Assembly (NCBI GenBank): GCA_965228065.1
Contig: OZ245788.1
Location: 5,704,001-5,768,000, forward strand
From: Sphingobium_A sp965228065
GTDB taxonomy: Bacteria; Pseudomonadota; Alphaproteobacteria; Sphingomonadales; Sphingomonadaceae
Length of the DNA stretch: 64,000 bases
Direction of reading: 5' to 3'
The position numbers were made by a program, and so were the translations under genes. Position 1 is the stretch's first letter. Each line of letters begins with the position of its first letter. The notes under the pieces are model-generated. The model was not told the DNA's origin. It saw only the letters and a list, made by a program, of their open reading frames with translations, and made no database searches. Positions 1 to 8,332 of this stretch are shown here, piece after piece.

Positions 1-2
1 TT

Positions 3-71
3 CCGGATGAAATGCGCGTGAGCGAGATTGCCGACGCCGAAGTGGCTCAATTGTTGCGCGCGACCATATAA
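3..71 (+). CDS. 3' end of an unidentified gene cut by the window edge
   Basis: An open frame enters from the left edge and reads 22 codons (ending ...VAQLLRATI) before a TAA stop at 69-71. The residues have a soluble, helical composition typical of real protein, but too little remains to name a family. It would be convergent with the GGDEF-EAL gene and overlap its 3' end by about 25 bases. It could also be chance reading. Confidence 0.35.
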   Translation, partial: PDEMRVSEIADAEVAQLLRATI

Positions 72-1723
72 TCATAGGCCTGATCCGCATCGAGCGGATC
101 GGAATAAAAATAGCCCTGCCCCGTCGCGCAGCCGAGCGCGGCAAGCGTGCGAGACAGTTCGAAGGATTCGATGCCTTCCGCGGTCGTCTTCATGCCCAGC
201 GCGTCGGCCAGCGACAGCACCGCGCGAACGATCGCGATCTTGTTCTTGTCCGACAACATGCCGGTGATGAAGCTGCGATCGATCTTCAATATGTCGATCG
301 GCAAACGCTGGAGATAGGCCAGGCTCGAATAACCGGTGCCGAAATCATCCATCGCAATGGTGGTGTCGAGTGCCTTCAGGCCGTCGAGCACACGCACGGC
401 GCGCTTCGGGTCCGCGATGATCGCGCTTTCGGTCAGTTCGAGCGTCAGACGATTGCCTGCGATACCCGCACTCGCCAGCACCTCCGCAACGGCGCCGCAC
501 ATATCGTCGCGCGCGATCTGGATGGCAGACAGGTTGACGCTCATCCGCACCGGCAACGCTGCGCCCGCGCGCCTGTCCCATTCCGCGAGCGTCCGCGCCG
601 CAGTCTCAAGCGCCCAGCGCCCCAGCGGCACGATCAGGCCCGATTCTTCGGCGACGGGAATGAAATCCTGCGGTCCGATCGTGCCATGCTCCGGATGCTC
701 CCACCGGGCGAGCGCCTCGAATCCGGAGACCTGTTCGGAGGAGAGATCGATAAGCGGCTGAAAAGCGAGATGAAGCTGCCCACCCTCGACGGCACGGCGC
801 AATTCCGTTTCCATGCTGAAGCGCTGCCGGGCGAGGTGGAATGCGGTCGGCTGGTAGATTTCGATCTTGCCGGTTTCCTTGGCCCGCTTGAGCGCGAACT
901 GCGCATGGCGGACCAGTTTTTCGGCGTCGCTCTCTTCGTCGAGCATCAACGCGCAACCCACGCTGCAATCCACGCGAATCTCAAGGTCGGTCAGACGAAA
1001 AGGGGACGACAGAGCCTCCTTGATGCGCCGTCCGACATGCAGTGCGTCGCCCGGACCATCGACGAGGCGGATCAGCATGCCGAACTCGTCCCCGCCGGTG
1101 CGCGCCAGCCGGTCGCCCCCGCGCATCGCTTTCAGCAGTCGCCGCGCGACCGTGATGATCAGTTCGTCGCCAGCGATGGTGCCGATGCATTCGTTGATCC
1201 GGCTGAAACGGACCAGATCGATCACGAGCACCGCGAAATGCCCTTCATCCGCTGCCGCTTGCTCGAGCAACTCGGTGAAGCCTGCGCGGTTGGGCAATCC
1301 TGTCAGGCTGTCGGACAGCATCTCTCGGCGCAGATTCTGTTCGGTGCGCACCTGCGCGGTCTGATCGAGCAGGAAGATCATGCAGCGCAGCGTGTCGTCC
1401 GGCGTATCCACCAGCCGCGTCATCTTCACCGTGAAGTGCCGCTGCTCGATGGGGCTGCCATCATTCCAGATGAATTCAGCGCTGGCCTCCGTCCCCGCCA
1501 TGAAGGCGCAGATCCGATCCCCCAGCCCGCTGCGATCGAGGATCGACGCATTCCCGCCGTCGAGCATCGAGAACGGACCATCGTACAGTTTGAAGATCGG
1601 ATTGCCGCATTCGACGAACGGCTCGCCGGATGTGTCCAGCGCGACAAGCGCCGCAGCGATCGGCAGCGTGTCCAGAAGCTGCTGACGCAGCTCGAAAAAT
1701 TGCGGGAACGGCGCATCGGCCAT
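47..1723 (-). CDS. GGDEF-EAL cyclic-di-GMP signalling protein with N-terminal sensory region
   Basis: A 558-aa protein. The N-terminal ~150 residues look like a PAS-type sensor, followed by a GGDEF domain with an intact ARTGGDEF signature and an EAL domain with an intact EALARW signature plus DDFGTGYSS and KIDRSF motifs. Family knowledge: GGDEF domains make cyclic-di-GMP and EAL domains hydrolyse it. Both signatures are intact, so either or both activities are possible and net direction cannot be read from sequence. No transmembrane segment or signal peptide is evident, so it is probably cytoplasmic. An ATG 28 codons upstream (1807) is in frame, but the Arg/Pro-rich extension looks non-coding, so the start at 1723 was chosen. 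Confidence 0.9.
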   Translation of the reverse strand: MADAPFPQFFELRQQLLDTLPIAAALVALDTSGEPFVECGNPIFKLYDGPFSMLDGGNASILDRSGLGDRICAFMAGTEASAEFIWNDGSPIEQRHFTVKMTRLVDTPDDTLRCMIFLLDQTAQVRTEQNLRREMLSDSLTGLPNRAGFTELLEQAAADEGHFAVLVIDLVRFSRINECIGTIAGDELIITVARRLLKAMRGGDRLARTGGDEFGMLIRLVDGPGDALHVGRRIKEALSSPFRLTDLEIRVDCSVGCALMLDEESDAEKLVRHAQFALKRAKETGKIEIYQPTAFHLARQRFSMETELRRAVEGGQLHLAFQPLIDLSSEQVSGFEALARWEHPEHGTIGPQDFIPVAEESGLIVPLGRWALETAARTLAEWDRRAGAALPVRMSVNLSAIQIARDDMCGAVAEVLASAGIAGNRLTLELTESAIIADPKRAVRVLDGLKALDTTIAMDDFGTGYSSLAYLQRLPIDILKIDRSFITGMLSDKNKIAIVRAVLSLADALGMKTTAEGIESFELSRTLAALGCATGQGYFYSDPLDADQAYDYMVARNN

Positions 1724-1871
1724 GCGCAACCCAAGCGGTCGCGGTGCCGGAATTCCAGCCTGTCGTTCGGGGCGTTTCCCACCCCTTGTGTTGGACACGA
1801 CGCGCATGCAGGCTCGACCTAGCCCGGATCAGGTAAATTCTTCGTGAAACGAGGTTAATAGCCGGGCGTGT

Positions 1872-4121
1872 TCAGACGAACTTATTGTTGCGCGGGAAAC
1901 CGGTTGGCGGCATCCGTCCCGCCGCACCGCGCGCGACCCGCCATGGCGTCAGATCGGTTTCGGTGCGGGTGCGTCCGGTCTCCCCGCCCATCGTCCAGCT
2001 CAACCCCTCCTCGAACCGGAAGGCGATCACGTCGGAAAGCCCGCCATCCCGATATTTCTGGATGGTCACGCCCTGGCCACGCCCCATCTCGGGCAACTCG
2101 TTCAGCGGGAAGACGACCAGCTTGCGGTTCTCGCCGATCGCGGCGACATAATCGGCATCGACGGTAACCGGTCGCACGACCTTGAGCTTCGCGCCCGGCC
2201 GGATGTTGACGAGTTGCTTGCCCTTGCGCGTTTCGGCGATCGCCTCCGCAGTTGCCGCCACGAAGCCACGCCCATCGGAGGACGCGACCAGCAGCTTGGC
2301 GGAGATGGACGCCGGCATCAGCGCGACGATGCCCGCTTCCCCATCCATGTCGATCATCAGCCTGACCGGTTCGCCAAGCCCGCGTCCACCGGGCAGCTTG
2401 TCGCCGCCCAGCGTGTAGAAACGCCCGGTATCGGCCGCGAGCAGGATCTTGTCGGTGGTCTGCGCATGAAAGGCGAAGGCGGGCCCGTCGCCTTCCTTGA
2501 ACTTCAGCGCATCGGCCGACGCCAGGTCGATATGGCCACGCATCGCGCGAATCCAGCCGCGCTGCGACATGATGACCGTGATCGGCTCGCGTTCGATCAT
2601 CGCTTCCAGCGGGATCTCACGCGCGGGAGCGGCTTCCTCGATCGTGGTCCGACGGGCGCCCAACAGCGTTTCCAGCCCGTAGCGATCACGCAACACGCCC
2701 AGATCGCGCTTCAACCGGGTGCGCTGGCGCGCCGGATTATCGATCAGCGCGACCAGCCCTTCGCGTTCCTTGGCAAGGTCGTCGCGCTCCTTGCGGATCT
2801 CCATCTCTTCCAGCTTGCGCAGCGAGCGCAGCCGCATGTTGAGGATCGCCTCCGCCTGACGGTCGGTCAGCCCGAACTCCGCCATCATCACCGCTTTCGG
2901 CTCGTCCTCGGTCCGGATGATCTCGATCACCCGATCGAGATTGAGATAAGCGATCAGATAGCCGTCGAGCAGTTCGATCCGGTCGTCGATCTTGGTCAAC
3001 CGGTGCTGCGACCGGCGGATGAGCACTTCGATCTGGTGACGAAGCCATGACGTCAGAACCTCTTTCAGGCCCATGACGCGCGGCGTCCGGTTGGCATCGA
3101 GCACGTTGAGATTGAGCGAAATCCGCGACTCGAGGTCGGTCAGCCGGAACAGGCTTTCCATCAGCATGTCGGGCTCGACGGTGCGGCTGCGCGGTTCGAG
3201 CACCAGTCGGATCTTTTCATCCGATTCGTCGCGGACATCGGCCAGGATCGGCAGCTTCTTGTCGTTGATCAGTGCCGCGATCTGCTCGATCAGCTTGGAT
3301 TTCTGGACGCCATAGGGAATCTCGGTGACGATCGCGACCCAGGTGCCCCTGCCCTCGTCCTGCTTCTCCCAGCGCGACCGCACCCGGAAACCGCCCCGTC
3401 CGGTCGCATAGGCCTCCGCGATCGAGGCGGCGCTGTCGATGACGATGCCCCCGGTCGGGAAGTCCGGCCCCTTCACATGCTCCAGCAATTGCGCGGTCTC
3501 GGCGGCGGGCTGGTCGATCAGCAGCATCGCCGCGCTGATCAACTCGGCCGCATTGTGCGGCGGAATGCTCGTCGCCATGCCCACCGCGATCCCGCTCGCA
3601 CCGTTGGCGAGCAGGTTCGGGAACAGGCCAGGCATCACCTCAGGCTCTTCATCCTCGCCATTATAGGTGGGGCGATAATCGACCGTGCCCTCGTCGAGCC
3701 CGGCCATCAGGTCGATCGCGACCTGGGTCAGCCGGGCTTCGGTGTAGCGATAGGCCGCGGCGTTATCGCCGTCGATATTGCCAAAATTGCCCTGGCCGTC
3801 GACCAGCGGGTAGCGCAGCGCGAAATCCTGCGCCAGCCGCACCATCGCGTCATAGACGGACTGGTCACCATGCGGGTGATATTTACCGATGACGTCGCCG
3901 ACGACGCGCGCGCATTTCTTGTAACCCTGGCTCGGATCGAGCTTGAGCAGCCGCATCGCCCAGAGCAATCGCCGATGCACGGGCTTCAATCCGTCGCGCA
4001 CATCCGGCAGCGACCGCGCCGTGATGGTGGACAGCGCATAGACCAGATAGCGTTCGCTGAGCGCGGTATCGAAGGGCGCGTCGACGACATGATCGAAGGG
4101 GTCGGTAAATTCGGTGGCCAT
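1872..4121 (-). CDS. parC: DNA topoisomerase IV subunit A
   Basis: A 749-aa GyrA/ParC-type subunit that cuts and rejoins DNA with ParE to unlink daughter chromosomes. The N-terminus is typical (ALSERYLVYALSTITARSLP), and the active-site tyrosine is Tyr126 in AAYRYTEAR. The C-terminal beta-pinwheel lacks an obvious GyrA box, favouring ParC over GyrA. At the quinolone-pocket position equivalent to E. coli Ser80 there is Gln87 (HPHGDQSVYD), while the acidic residue equivalent to Glu84 is Asp91. The ATG at 4121 was chosen over an upstream in-frame start because the conserved N-terminus begins there. A decayed copy of its QRDR segment lies 500 bp upstream. Confidence 0.95.
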   Translation of the reverse strand: MATEFTDPFDHVVDAPFDTALSERYLVYALSTITARSLPDVRDGLKPVHRRLLWAMRLLKLDPSQGYKKCARVVGDVIGKYHPHGDQSVYDAMVRLAQDFALRYPLVDGQGNFGNIDGDNAAAYRYTEARLTQVAIDLMAGLDEGTVDYRPTYNGEDEEPEVMPGLFPNLLANGASGIAVGMATSIPPHNAAELISAAMLLIDQPAAETAQLLEHVKGPDFPTGGIVIDSAASIAEAYATGRGGFRVRSRWEKQDEGRGTWVAIVTEIPYGVQKSKLIEQIAALINDKKLPILADVRDESDEKIRLVLEPRSRTVEPDMLMESLFRLTDLESRISLNLNVLDANRTPRVMGLKEVLTSWLRHQIEVLIRRSQHRLTKIDDRIELLDGYLIAYLNLDRVIEIIRTEDEPKAVMMAEFGLTDRQAEAILNMRLRSLRKLEEMEIRKERDDLAKEREGLVALIDNPARQRTRLKRDLGVLRDRYGLETLLGARRTTIEEAAPAREIPLEAMIEREPITVIMSQRGWIRAMRGHIDLASADALKFKEGDGPAFAFHAQTTDKILLAADTGRFYTLGGDKLPGGRGLGEPVRLMIDMDGEAGIVALMPASISAKLLVASSDGRGFVAATAEAIAETRKGKQLVNIRPGAKLKVVRPVTVDADYVAAIGENRKLVVFPLNELPEMGRGQGVTIQKYRDGGLSDVIAFRFEEGLSWTMGGETGRTRTETDLTPWRVARGAAGRMPPTGFPRNNKFV

Positions 4122-4248
4122 AAGCAGGCGATAGCAGCGCGGATTCGGCGTGGCGAGTGCCCGTTCACCTTCAACGGTCTTTCCTCCGCTCGCCTTTTCG
4201 GCGCCGCATTCGCATGTGAAGCTGCGCATTCACGGCCGGGACATTCAT

Positions 4249-4611
4249 ATGGCGGCGTTTATCCTGCTCGGCCTCCAGGCGACCGCCGCTCTGGCCGATC
4301 CCACAATTCCCGCCGATTTCGATCTGCGCGCACTGCCCGTGCACGAGGAGCAGCTTGACGTCACCGGATCACGGGACTGCCGATCGAGCGATGGCATGGA
4401 GATCGTGGTCTGCGGGCACCGTGGCGGCGAACAACGCCATCGCCTGCGCACTCTTCCGGGCAGCAATTCCCCGGTTCGCGCGGAGATGAGGGCGTTTGGC
4501 AACAGCAAGGTCGCAGTCGAAGCGGACCGCGTGTTGATGGGGGAACCGGAGAGGATCATGAGCATCAGGATGAGCCAGCGCGCGATGATCCGGCTTAAAA
4601 TGCCTTTCTGA
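4249..4611 (+). CDS. Small secreted protein, copy 1 of a tandem pair
   Basis: A 120-aa protein of unknown function, divergent from parC. It begins with a short hydrophobic signal-like segment (FILLGLQATAALA), followed by ADPTIPADFDL and a conserved core with two cysteines (GSRDCRSSDGMEIVVCG), so a disulfide in the periplasm is plausible. It is clearly paralogous to the gene at 4754-5125, sharing FNSKVAV-like and MIRLKxPF C-terminal blocks. The ATG at 4249 was chosen because it places the signal-like segment at the start; an earlier in-frame ATG at 4150 lies in poor-looking sequence. Confidence 0.7.
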   Translation: MAAFILLGLQATAALADPTIPADFDLRALPVHEEQLDVTGSRDCRSSDGMEIVVCGHRGGEQRHRLRTLPGSNSPVRAEMRAFGNSKVAVEADRVLMGEPERIMSIRMSQRAMIRLKMPF

Positions 4612-4700
4612 TCGCGAGCCCGCCCCGGACCGTTGAGGCGTAGATCGAGCGGTCACCGTGCGAGTGGCATTTGCCAATCACGTCACCGACGACGCCCCGC
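4598..4700 (-). pseudogene. Decayed fragment of parC (QRDR region)
   Basis: Read on the minus strand, this stretch gives GVVGDVIGKCHSHGDRSIY, aligning with ParC residues ~73-90 (VVGDVIGKYHPHGDQSVY). Nucleotide similarity to 3845-3905 is also plain. There is no start, the flanks diverge, and conserved residues are altered (HPHGD to HSHGD), so it is a relic. It sits directly upstream of the second copy of the small secreted gene, just as intact parC sits upstream of the first, which points to a partial tandem duplication. Confidence 0.7.
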
Positions 4701-4753
4701 CTGCCCTTCCAGCGCCGCATTCGCGTGCAACCTTGCGGGATCTGCGGTCGAGG

Positions 4754-5125
4754 ATGCGCATGGCGATTTTTATCCTGCTTGGCCTCCAGGCGGCCGCGGC
4801 GCTGGCCGATCCCGCGATTCCCGCCGATTTCGACTTGAGCAAGCTGCCGACGCACGAGGAACCGCTCGACCTCACCGGATCGCGGGACTGCAGATCGAGC
4901 GACGGCATGGAGATCGTCGTCTGCGGGCGCCGCTCCGGCGAACAACGCTATCGCCTGCGCGCGCTTCCAGATGGAGATTACCCGCCGGAAGAACCGGTGC
5001 GCGCGGAGATGGGTGTGTTCGGCAACAGCAAGGTGGCGGTAGACGCCGAGAGCGCGACGATGGGCACTAAGTCCAGCGGGATGGTGAGCCAGCGGGTGAT
5101 GATCCGGCTCAAGACGCCGTTCTGA
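4754..5125 (+). CDS. Small secreted protein, copy 2 of a tandem pair
   Basis: A 123-aa paralogue of the protein at 4249-4611. Both share a hydrophobic leader (FILLGLQAAAALA), the PAIPADFDL block, the cysteine core GSRDCRSSDGMEIVVCG and the C-terminal MIRLKTPF. Function is unknown. The ATG at 4754 is followed two codons later by a second ATG at 4760, and either could be used. Upstream sequence is also related to that of copy 1 (both contain GCGCCGCATTCGC), so the duplication includes promoter-side DNA. Confidence 0.7.
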   Translation: MRMAIFILLGLQAAAALADPAIPADFDLSKLPTHEEPLDLTGSRDCRSSDGMEIVVCGRRSGEQRYRLRALPDGDYPPEEPVRAEMGVFGNSKVAVDAESATMGTKSSGMVSQRVMIRLKTPF

Positions 5126-5224
5126 TCCGGCGCGGGCCGGGTGAAATCTGCGGCCATGGCTTGGAGCCGGGACGTGTGCGCCCTATCTCCGTACGGCCCC
5201 TCCCCCGCCTTCCGGAGATATCCC

Positions 5225-6271
5225 ATGCGTTATAATCAGTTCGGCAATACCGGCCTGTTCGTCTCCGAGATCTGCCTTGGCGCCATGACGTTCGGCGCGC
5301 CGGTGCAGGGCAGCATGTGGGGCCATATCGTCGGGCTCGACCAGGATGGCGTCGACGGCATCGTCGAACGCGCGCTCGGCGCGGGCGTCAATTTCATCGA
5401 CACGGCCAATGTCTATTCGGACGGCGAGTCCGAAAGGCTGCTCGGCCAGTCGCTGAAAAATCTGGGGATCAAACGCAGCGATGTCGTCATCGCCACCAAG
5501 GCGTTCGGACGCATGGGCCCCGCCGCCAACGACGCCGGCGCCTCGCGCGGACATATCATGGATGCGGTGGAGCAGAGTCTGGAGCGGTTGCAGACCGACC
5601 ATATCGATCTCTACCAGATCCACGGCAACGACAGCGTGACCGGCATTGAGGAGACGCTGCGCGCGCTCGACGATCTCGTGAGCCGCGGCCTGGTCCGTTA
5701 TATCGGCGTCTCCAACTGGGCGGCATGGAAGATGATGAAGGCGCTCGGCATCTCCGAACGCCGCGGCTGGGCCCGGTTCGAAAGCGCCCAGGCCTATTAT
5801 TCGATCGCCGGCCGCGACCTGGAGCGCGAGATCGTGCCCTTCCTCGAATCCGAGAAGATGGGGCTGATGGTCTGGTCGCCGCTCGCCGGCGGATTGCTGT
5901 CGGGCAAATACGGCCCCGGTGGCAGCGAAGGAGAGGGCCGCCGTGCAATCTTCGATTTCCCGCCGGTCGACCGCGACCGCGCCGACACGGCGATCGCGGC
6001 GATGCGCGAAGTCGCGGCAGCCCATGGCGCCAGCGTTCCGCAAGTGGCGCTGGCCTGGATCCTTGCCAAGCCCTTCGTCACCAGCGTCATCACTGGCGCC
6101 AAGCGGCTCGATCAGCTCGACGACAATCTGGGCGCCGTCGCGCTTCGGCTGACCGAGGCCGAAATAGCCCGTCTCGACGCGGCGAGCGCACTGACCGAGG
6201 AATATCCCGGCTGGATGCTTTCGCGGCAGGGCAGCGGGCGGGTGCCGGCGCCGTTCAAACCCAAAGGCTGA
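5225..6271 (+). CDS. Aldo/keto reductase
   Basis: A 348-aa cytoplasmic NADPH-dependent oxidoreductase of the aldo/keto reductase family. It begins MRYNQFGNTGLFVSEICLG, characteristic of this class. The catalytic Asp and Tyr lie in FIDTANVYSDGESE, a catalytic Lys in VVIATKAFGRMG, and a substrate-side His in DLYQIHGND. The C-terminal nucleotide-binding stretch ends ITGAKRLDQLDDN. The start at 5225 has a GGAG ribosome site 8 bases upstream; the 28-codon extension lacks family similarity. The physiological substrate cannot be inferred. Confidence 0.92.
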   Translation: MRYNQFGNTGLFVSEICLGAMTFGAPVQGSMWGHIVGLDQDGVDGIVERALGAGVNFIDTANVYSDGESERLLGQSLKNLGIKRSDVVIATKAFGRMGPAANDAGASRGHIMDAVEQSLERLQTDHIDLYQIHGNDSVTGIEETLRALDDLVSRGLVRYIGVSNWAAWKMMKALGISERRGWARFESAQAYYSIAGRDLEREIVPFLESEKMGLMVWSPLAGGLLSGKYGPGGSEGEGRRAIFDFPPVDRDRADTAIAAMREVAAAHGASVPQVALAWILAKPFVTSVITGAKRLDQLDDNLGAVALRLTEAEIARLDAASALTEEYPGWMLSRQGSGRVPAPFKPKG

Positions 6272-6385
6272 TCGGCAACACCCCTAACGGCCCGTTCACT
6301 GCCCCCGGTTACCAATACCCAACGCCCTGTCGGCTTAGATGATTCCCGCGCGCGCCCAGGGGATGGGCGCCGAGGGGACCGCGAC

Positions 6386-6904
6386 ATGACGAAACGGACA
6401 GGACTGGCAAAGGTGGCGTTGCTGCTGGGGCTTGCTCCGGCGCTGATCGGCGCGGTGGCGCCCGATCGCGACATGCTGATCCTGGCCGCGCATAATCGCG
6501 AACGCGCCATGCTCGATTTGCCCGCGATGCGCTGGGATGCGAAGCTTGCTGTCGATGCGCGCCAATGGGCGCAATATCTGGCGGCCAGCGGCGAATTCGA
6601 ACATTTCGAGGAAGAGTCGGACGATCCCGACGCGCAGGGCGAGAATCTGTGGATGGGCACGCGCGGCGCGTTCAGCCCGGAAACGATGGTCCGCCACTGG
6701 GCGCAGGAAAAGAAGGATTTCGTCTACGGCACCTTCCCCGACAACAGCCGGACCGGCGATCTCGAGGATGTCGGCCACTATACCCAGATCGTCTGGCGCG
6801 ACACCGGCGCGGTAGGTTGCGCGATCGTCAGCAATGACGAGGATGATTATCTGGTGTGCCGTTATGCGGCGAGCGGCAATGTGATGGGCGAAAAGCCCTA
6901 TTGA
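6386..6904 (+). CDS. Secreted CAP-domain (SCP/PR-1-like) protein
   Basis: A 172-aa exported protein. A signal peptide covers about residues 1-25 (LLLGLAPALIGAVA). The CAP domain then contains the family blocks HNRERAMLDLPAMRWD, ENLWMGT and GHYTQIVWRDT, plus VGCAIV near the end. CAP proteins adopt an alpha-beta-alpha sandwich, and bacterial roles are poorly defined. It appears to be a single-gene transcript followed by a REP-like palindrome. Confidence 0.9.
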   Translation: MTKRTGLAKVALLLGLAPALIGAVAPDRDMLILAAHNRERAMLDLPAMRWDAKLAVDARQWAQYLAASGEFEHFEEESDDPDAQGENLWMGTRGAFSPETMVRHWAQEKKDFVYGTFPDNSRTGDLEDVGHYTQIVWRDTGAVGCAIVSNDEDDYLVCRYAASGNVMGEKPY

Positions 6905-6924
6905 GAGGGGTGGTACCCTAATAT

Positions 6925-6955
6925 CGTTCGGGCTGAGCCTGTCGAAGCCCGAACG
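6925..6955. repeat. REP-like palindrome
   Basis: A perfect 10-bp stem (CGTTCGGGCT / AGCCCGAACG) encloses the loop GAGCCTGTCGA. A shorter version of the same element occurs at 15923-15945. Such repeats are common between genes in sphingomonads, and a REP-associated transposase is encoded at 44113-44787. Confidence 0.8.
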
Positions 6956-6977
6956 GCGGAAAGAATGACGCGTTGGA

Positions 6978-7880
6978 TCAAGTCACCCATCCCGCCTGAT
7001 CCTTCGCAATCTCCGCGAGCAGCCATTCGCGGAAGCGCTTGATCTTGGGAACATTGCGACGCTGCTCCGGGCGGACCAGCCAATAGCCGTCGCCGCGTGA
7101 CGAAAGCTGGTCGGACAGCCGCACCAGCCGGCCATCGGCCAGATCGTTGCGCCAGAAGAATGGCGTCAGCATCGCAACCCCCTGCCCCGCCATCGCCGCA
7201 TTGCCTTCATTGGCCTGTGAATCGAGCCTGATGCCTGGCTTGATCACCCCGTCGGGAACATCCACCCCCGCCTCGCGCAGCCAATAGGCCCACCAGGGAT
7301 CCTGTGGGCTGATCAGCGGAAGGTCCATCAGATCGGCGGGCGCAATCGCGCCGCCACGACGTGCGAGAAAGTCCGGACTGCACATCGGCGTGAAATCGAT
7401 CCGTAGCAGCAGATCCTTCGTCAGCCCCGGCCAGGGACCGAGCCCCACGCGTATCGCGACATCGACATCCTCGCTGCTGAAATCGATCAGCGCGTCATTG
7501 ACGAGCAGCCGCACCGCCATGTCAGGATGCAGCATCTGGAATCCCCCCAGGCGCCAGGCGAGCCACGTGTTGGCGAATGTCTGCGAGGTCGAGATGGTCA
7601 GCATCGATTCGTCCTCGGCCCGGACGGTCGCGAAGGCCTTGTCGAGCGTGTCGAACGCCCCAGATACCAACGGCGCAATCCGGCGCCCCGCCTCGGTCAA
7701 ACGCACCTGACGGCGCGCGCGGTGGAACAGGGCCACGCCCAGACGCTCCTCCAGCAATTTTACCTGATAGCTGACCGCCGCCTGGGTCATGCCCAGTTCT
7801 TCAGCGGCACGCGTGAAATTGCCATGCCGCGCAGCCGCCTCGAAGACACGAACCGCGGCGAGGGGAGGAAGGCGTCGCAT
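6978..7880 (-). CDS. LysR-family transcriptional regulator (GcvA-like)
   Basis: A 300-aa regulator. The N-terminal winged helix-turn-helix covers about residues 1-60 (RLPPLAAVRVFEAAARHGNF, then AAEELGMTQAAVSYQVKLLE), with the remainder forming the substrate-binding-like effector domain. The opening resembles the GcvA/AmpR branch. It is divergent from the 51-aa gene at 7997, which is the natural candidate target because LysR regulators usually control a divergent neighbour. A TTG two codons earlier (7886) is in frame; the ATG at 7880 was preferred. Confidence 0.9.
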   Translation of the reverse strand: MRRLPPLAAVRVFEAAARHGNFTRAAEELGMTQAAVSYQVKLLEERLGVALFHRARRQVRLTEAGRRIAPLVSGAFDTLDKAFATVRAEDESMLTISTSQTFANTWLAWRLGGFQMLHPDMAVRLLVNDALIDFSSEDVDVAIRVGLGPWPGLTKDLLLRIDFTPMCSPDFLARRGGAIAPADLMDLPLISPQDPWWAYWLREAGVDVPDGVIKPGIRLDSQANEGNAAMAGQGVAMLTPFFWRNDLADGRLVRLSDQLSSRGDGYWLVRPEQRRNVPKIKRFREWLLAEIAKDQAGWVT

Positions 7881-7996
7881 GACCAATTAATAAGGCAGGC
7901 TTATGATCGACGTCCAGCCTTTTGTTGGCGCAGCGCCCGGGATTTCGGCATTTGAAGGCCATCCGGCACCGTCGCCGGACCGAAAGGAACATCATC

Positions 7997-8152
7997 ATGC
8001 GCGACGCTTACGAAGCCCGGTTGTGGGCGGATCATCACCAGTCCTTCAGCAGCTCGATCAACAAGATCATCGATGCGACCATGGTCGCCCTGACCAAGCT
8101 GAACGAAATCCAGTTCGACGCTCCCTGGCGCCGCGACACTGCGGGTCGCTAA
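7997..8152 (+). CDS. 51-aa protein of unknown function
   Basis: Begins MRDAYEARLWADHHQSFSSS and continues as a charged, helical protein without signal or membrane segment. It has an AAGGAAC-type ribosome site just before the ATG at 7997. It lies divergently beside the LysR gene, suggesting regulation by it. No function can be assigned. Confidence 0.65.
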   Translation: MRDAYEARLWADHHQSFSSSINKIIDATMVALTKLNEIQFDAPWRRDTAGR

Positions 8153-8163
8153 ATGCTGGTGGC

Positions 8164-8331
8164 GCATCGTTTAAAGGGGAAAACCGGTTCCCGCTTTTCC
8201 CCACGATGCTCTGGTTGGATGGCCGCATCGTCTTAAGCGGAAAACCGGTCCCCACTTTTCCGCACGATGCTCTGGCTGAATGGCCGCATCGTCTTAAGCG
8301 GAAAACCGGTTCCCACTTTTCCGCACGATGC
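8164..8331. repeat. Three tandem 61-bp palindromic repeats
   Basis: Three copies with an exact 61-bp period occupy 8164-8209, 8225-8270 and 8286-8331. Each is a two-part palindrome: outer stem GCATCGT/ACGATGC, inner stem GCGGAAAA/TTTTCCGC (one arm GGGGAAAA/TTTTCCCC in copy 1), with an ACCGGTTCCCAC-type loop. They separate the 51-aa gene from the convergent glutaminase gene and could end transcription from either side or act as a repeat family. Confidence 0.85.
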
Positions 8332-8332
8332 T

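Noticed and set aside
686..1822. Long plus-strand frame opposite the GGDEF-EAL gene
   Set aside because: It is a GC-bias shadow of the recognised gene, with no family pattern or ribosome site of its own.
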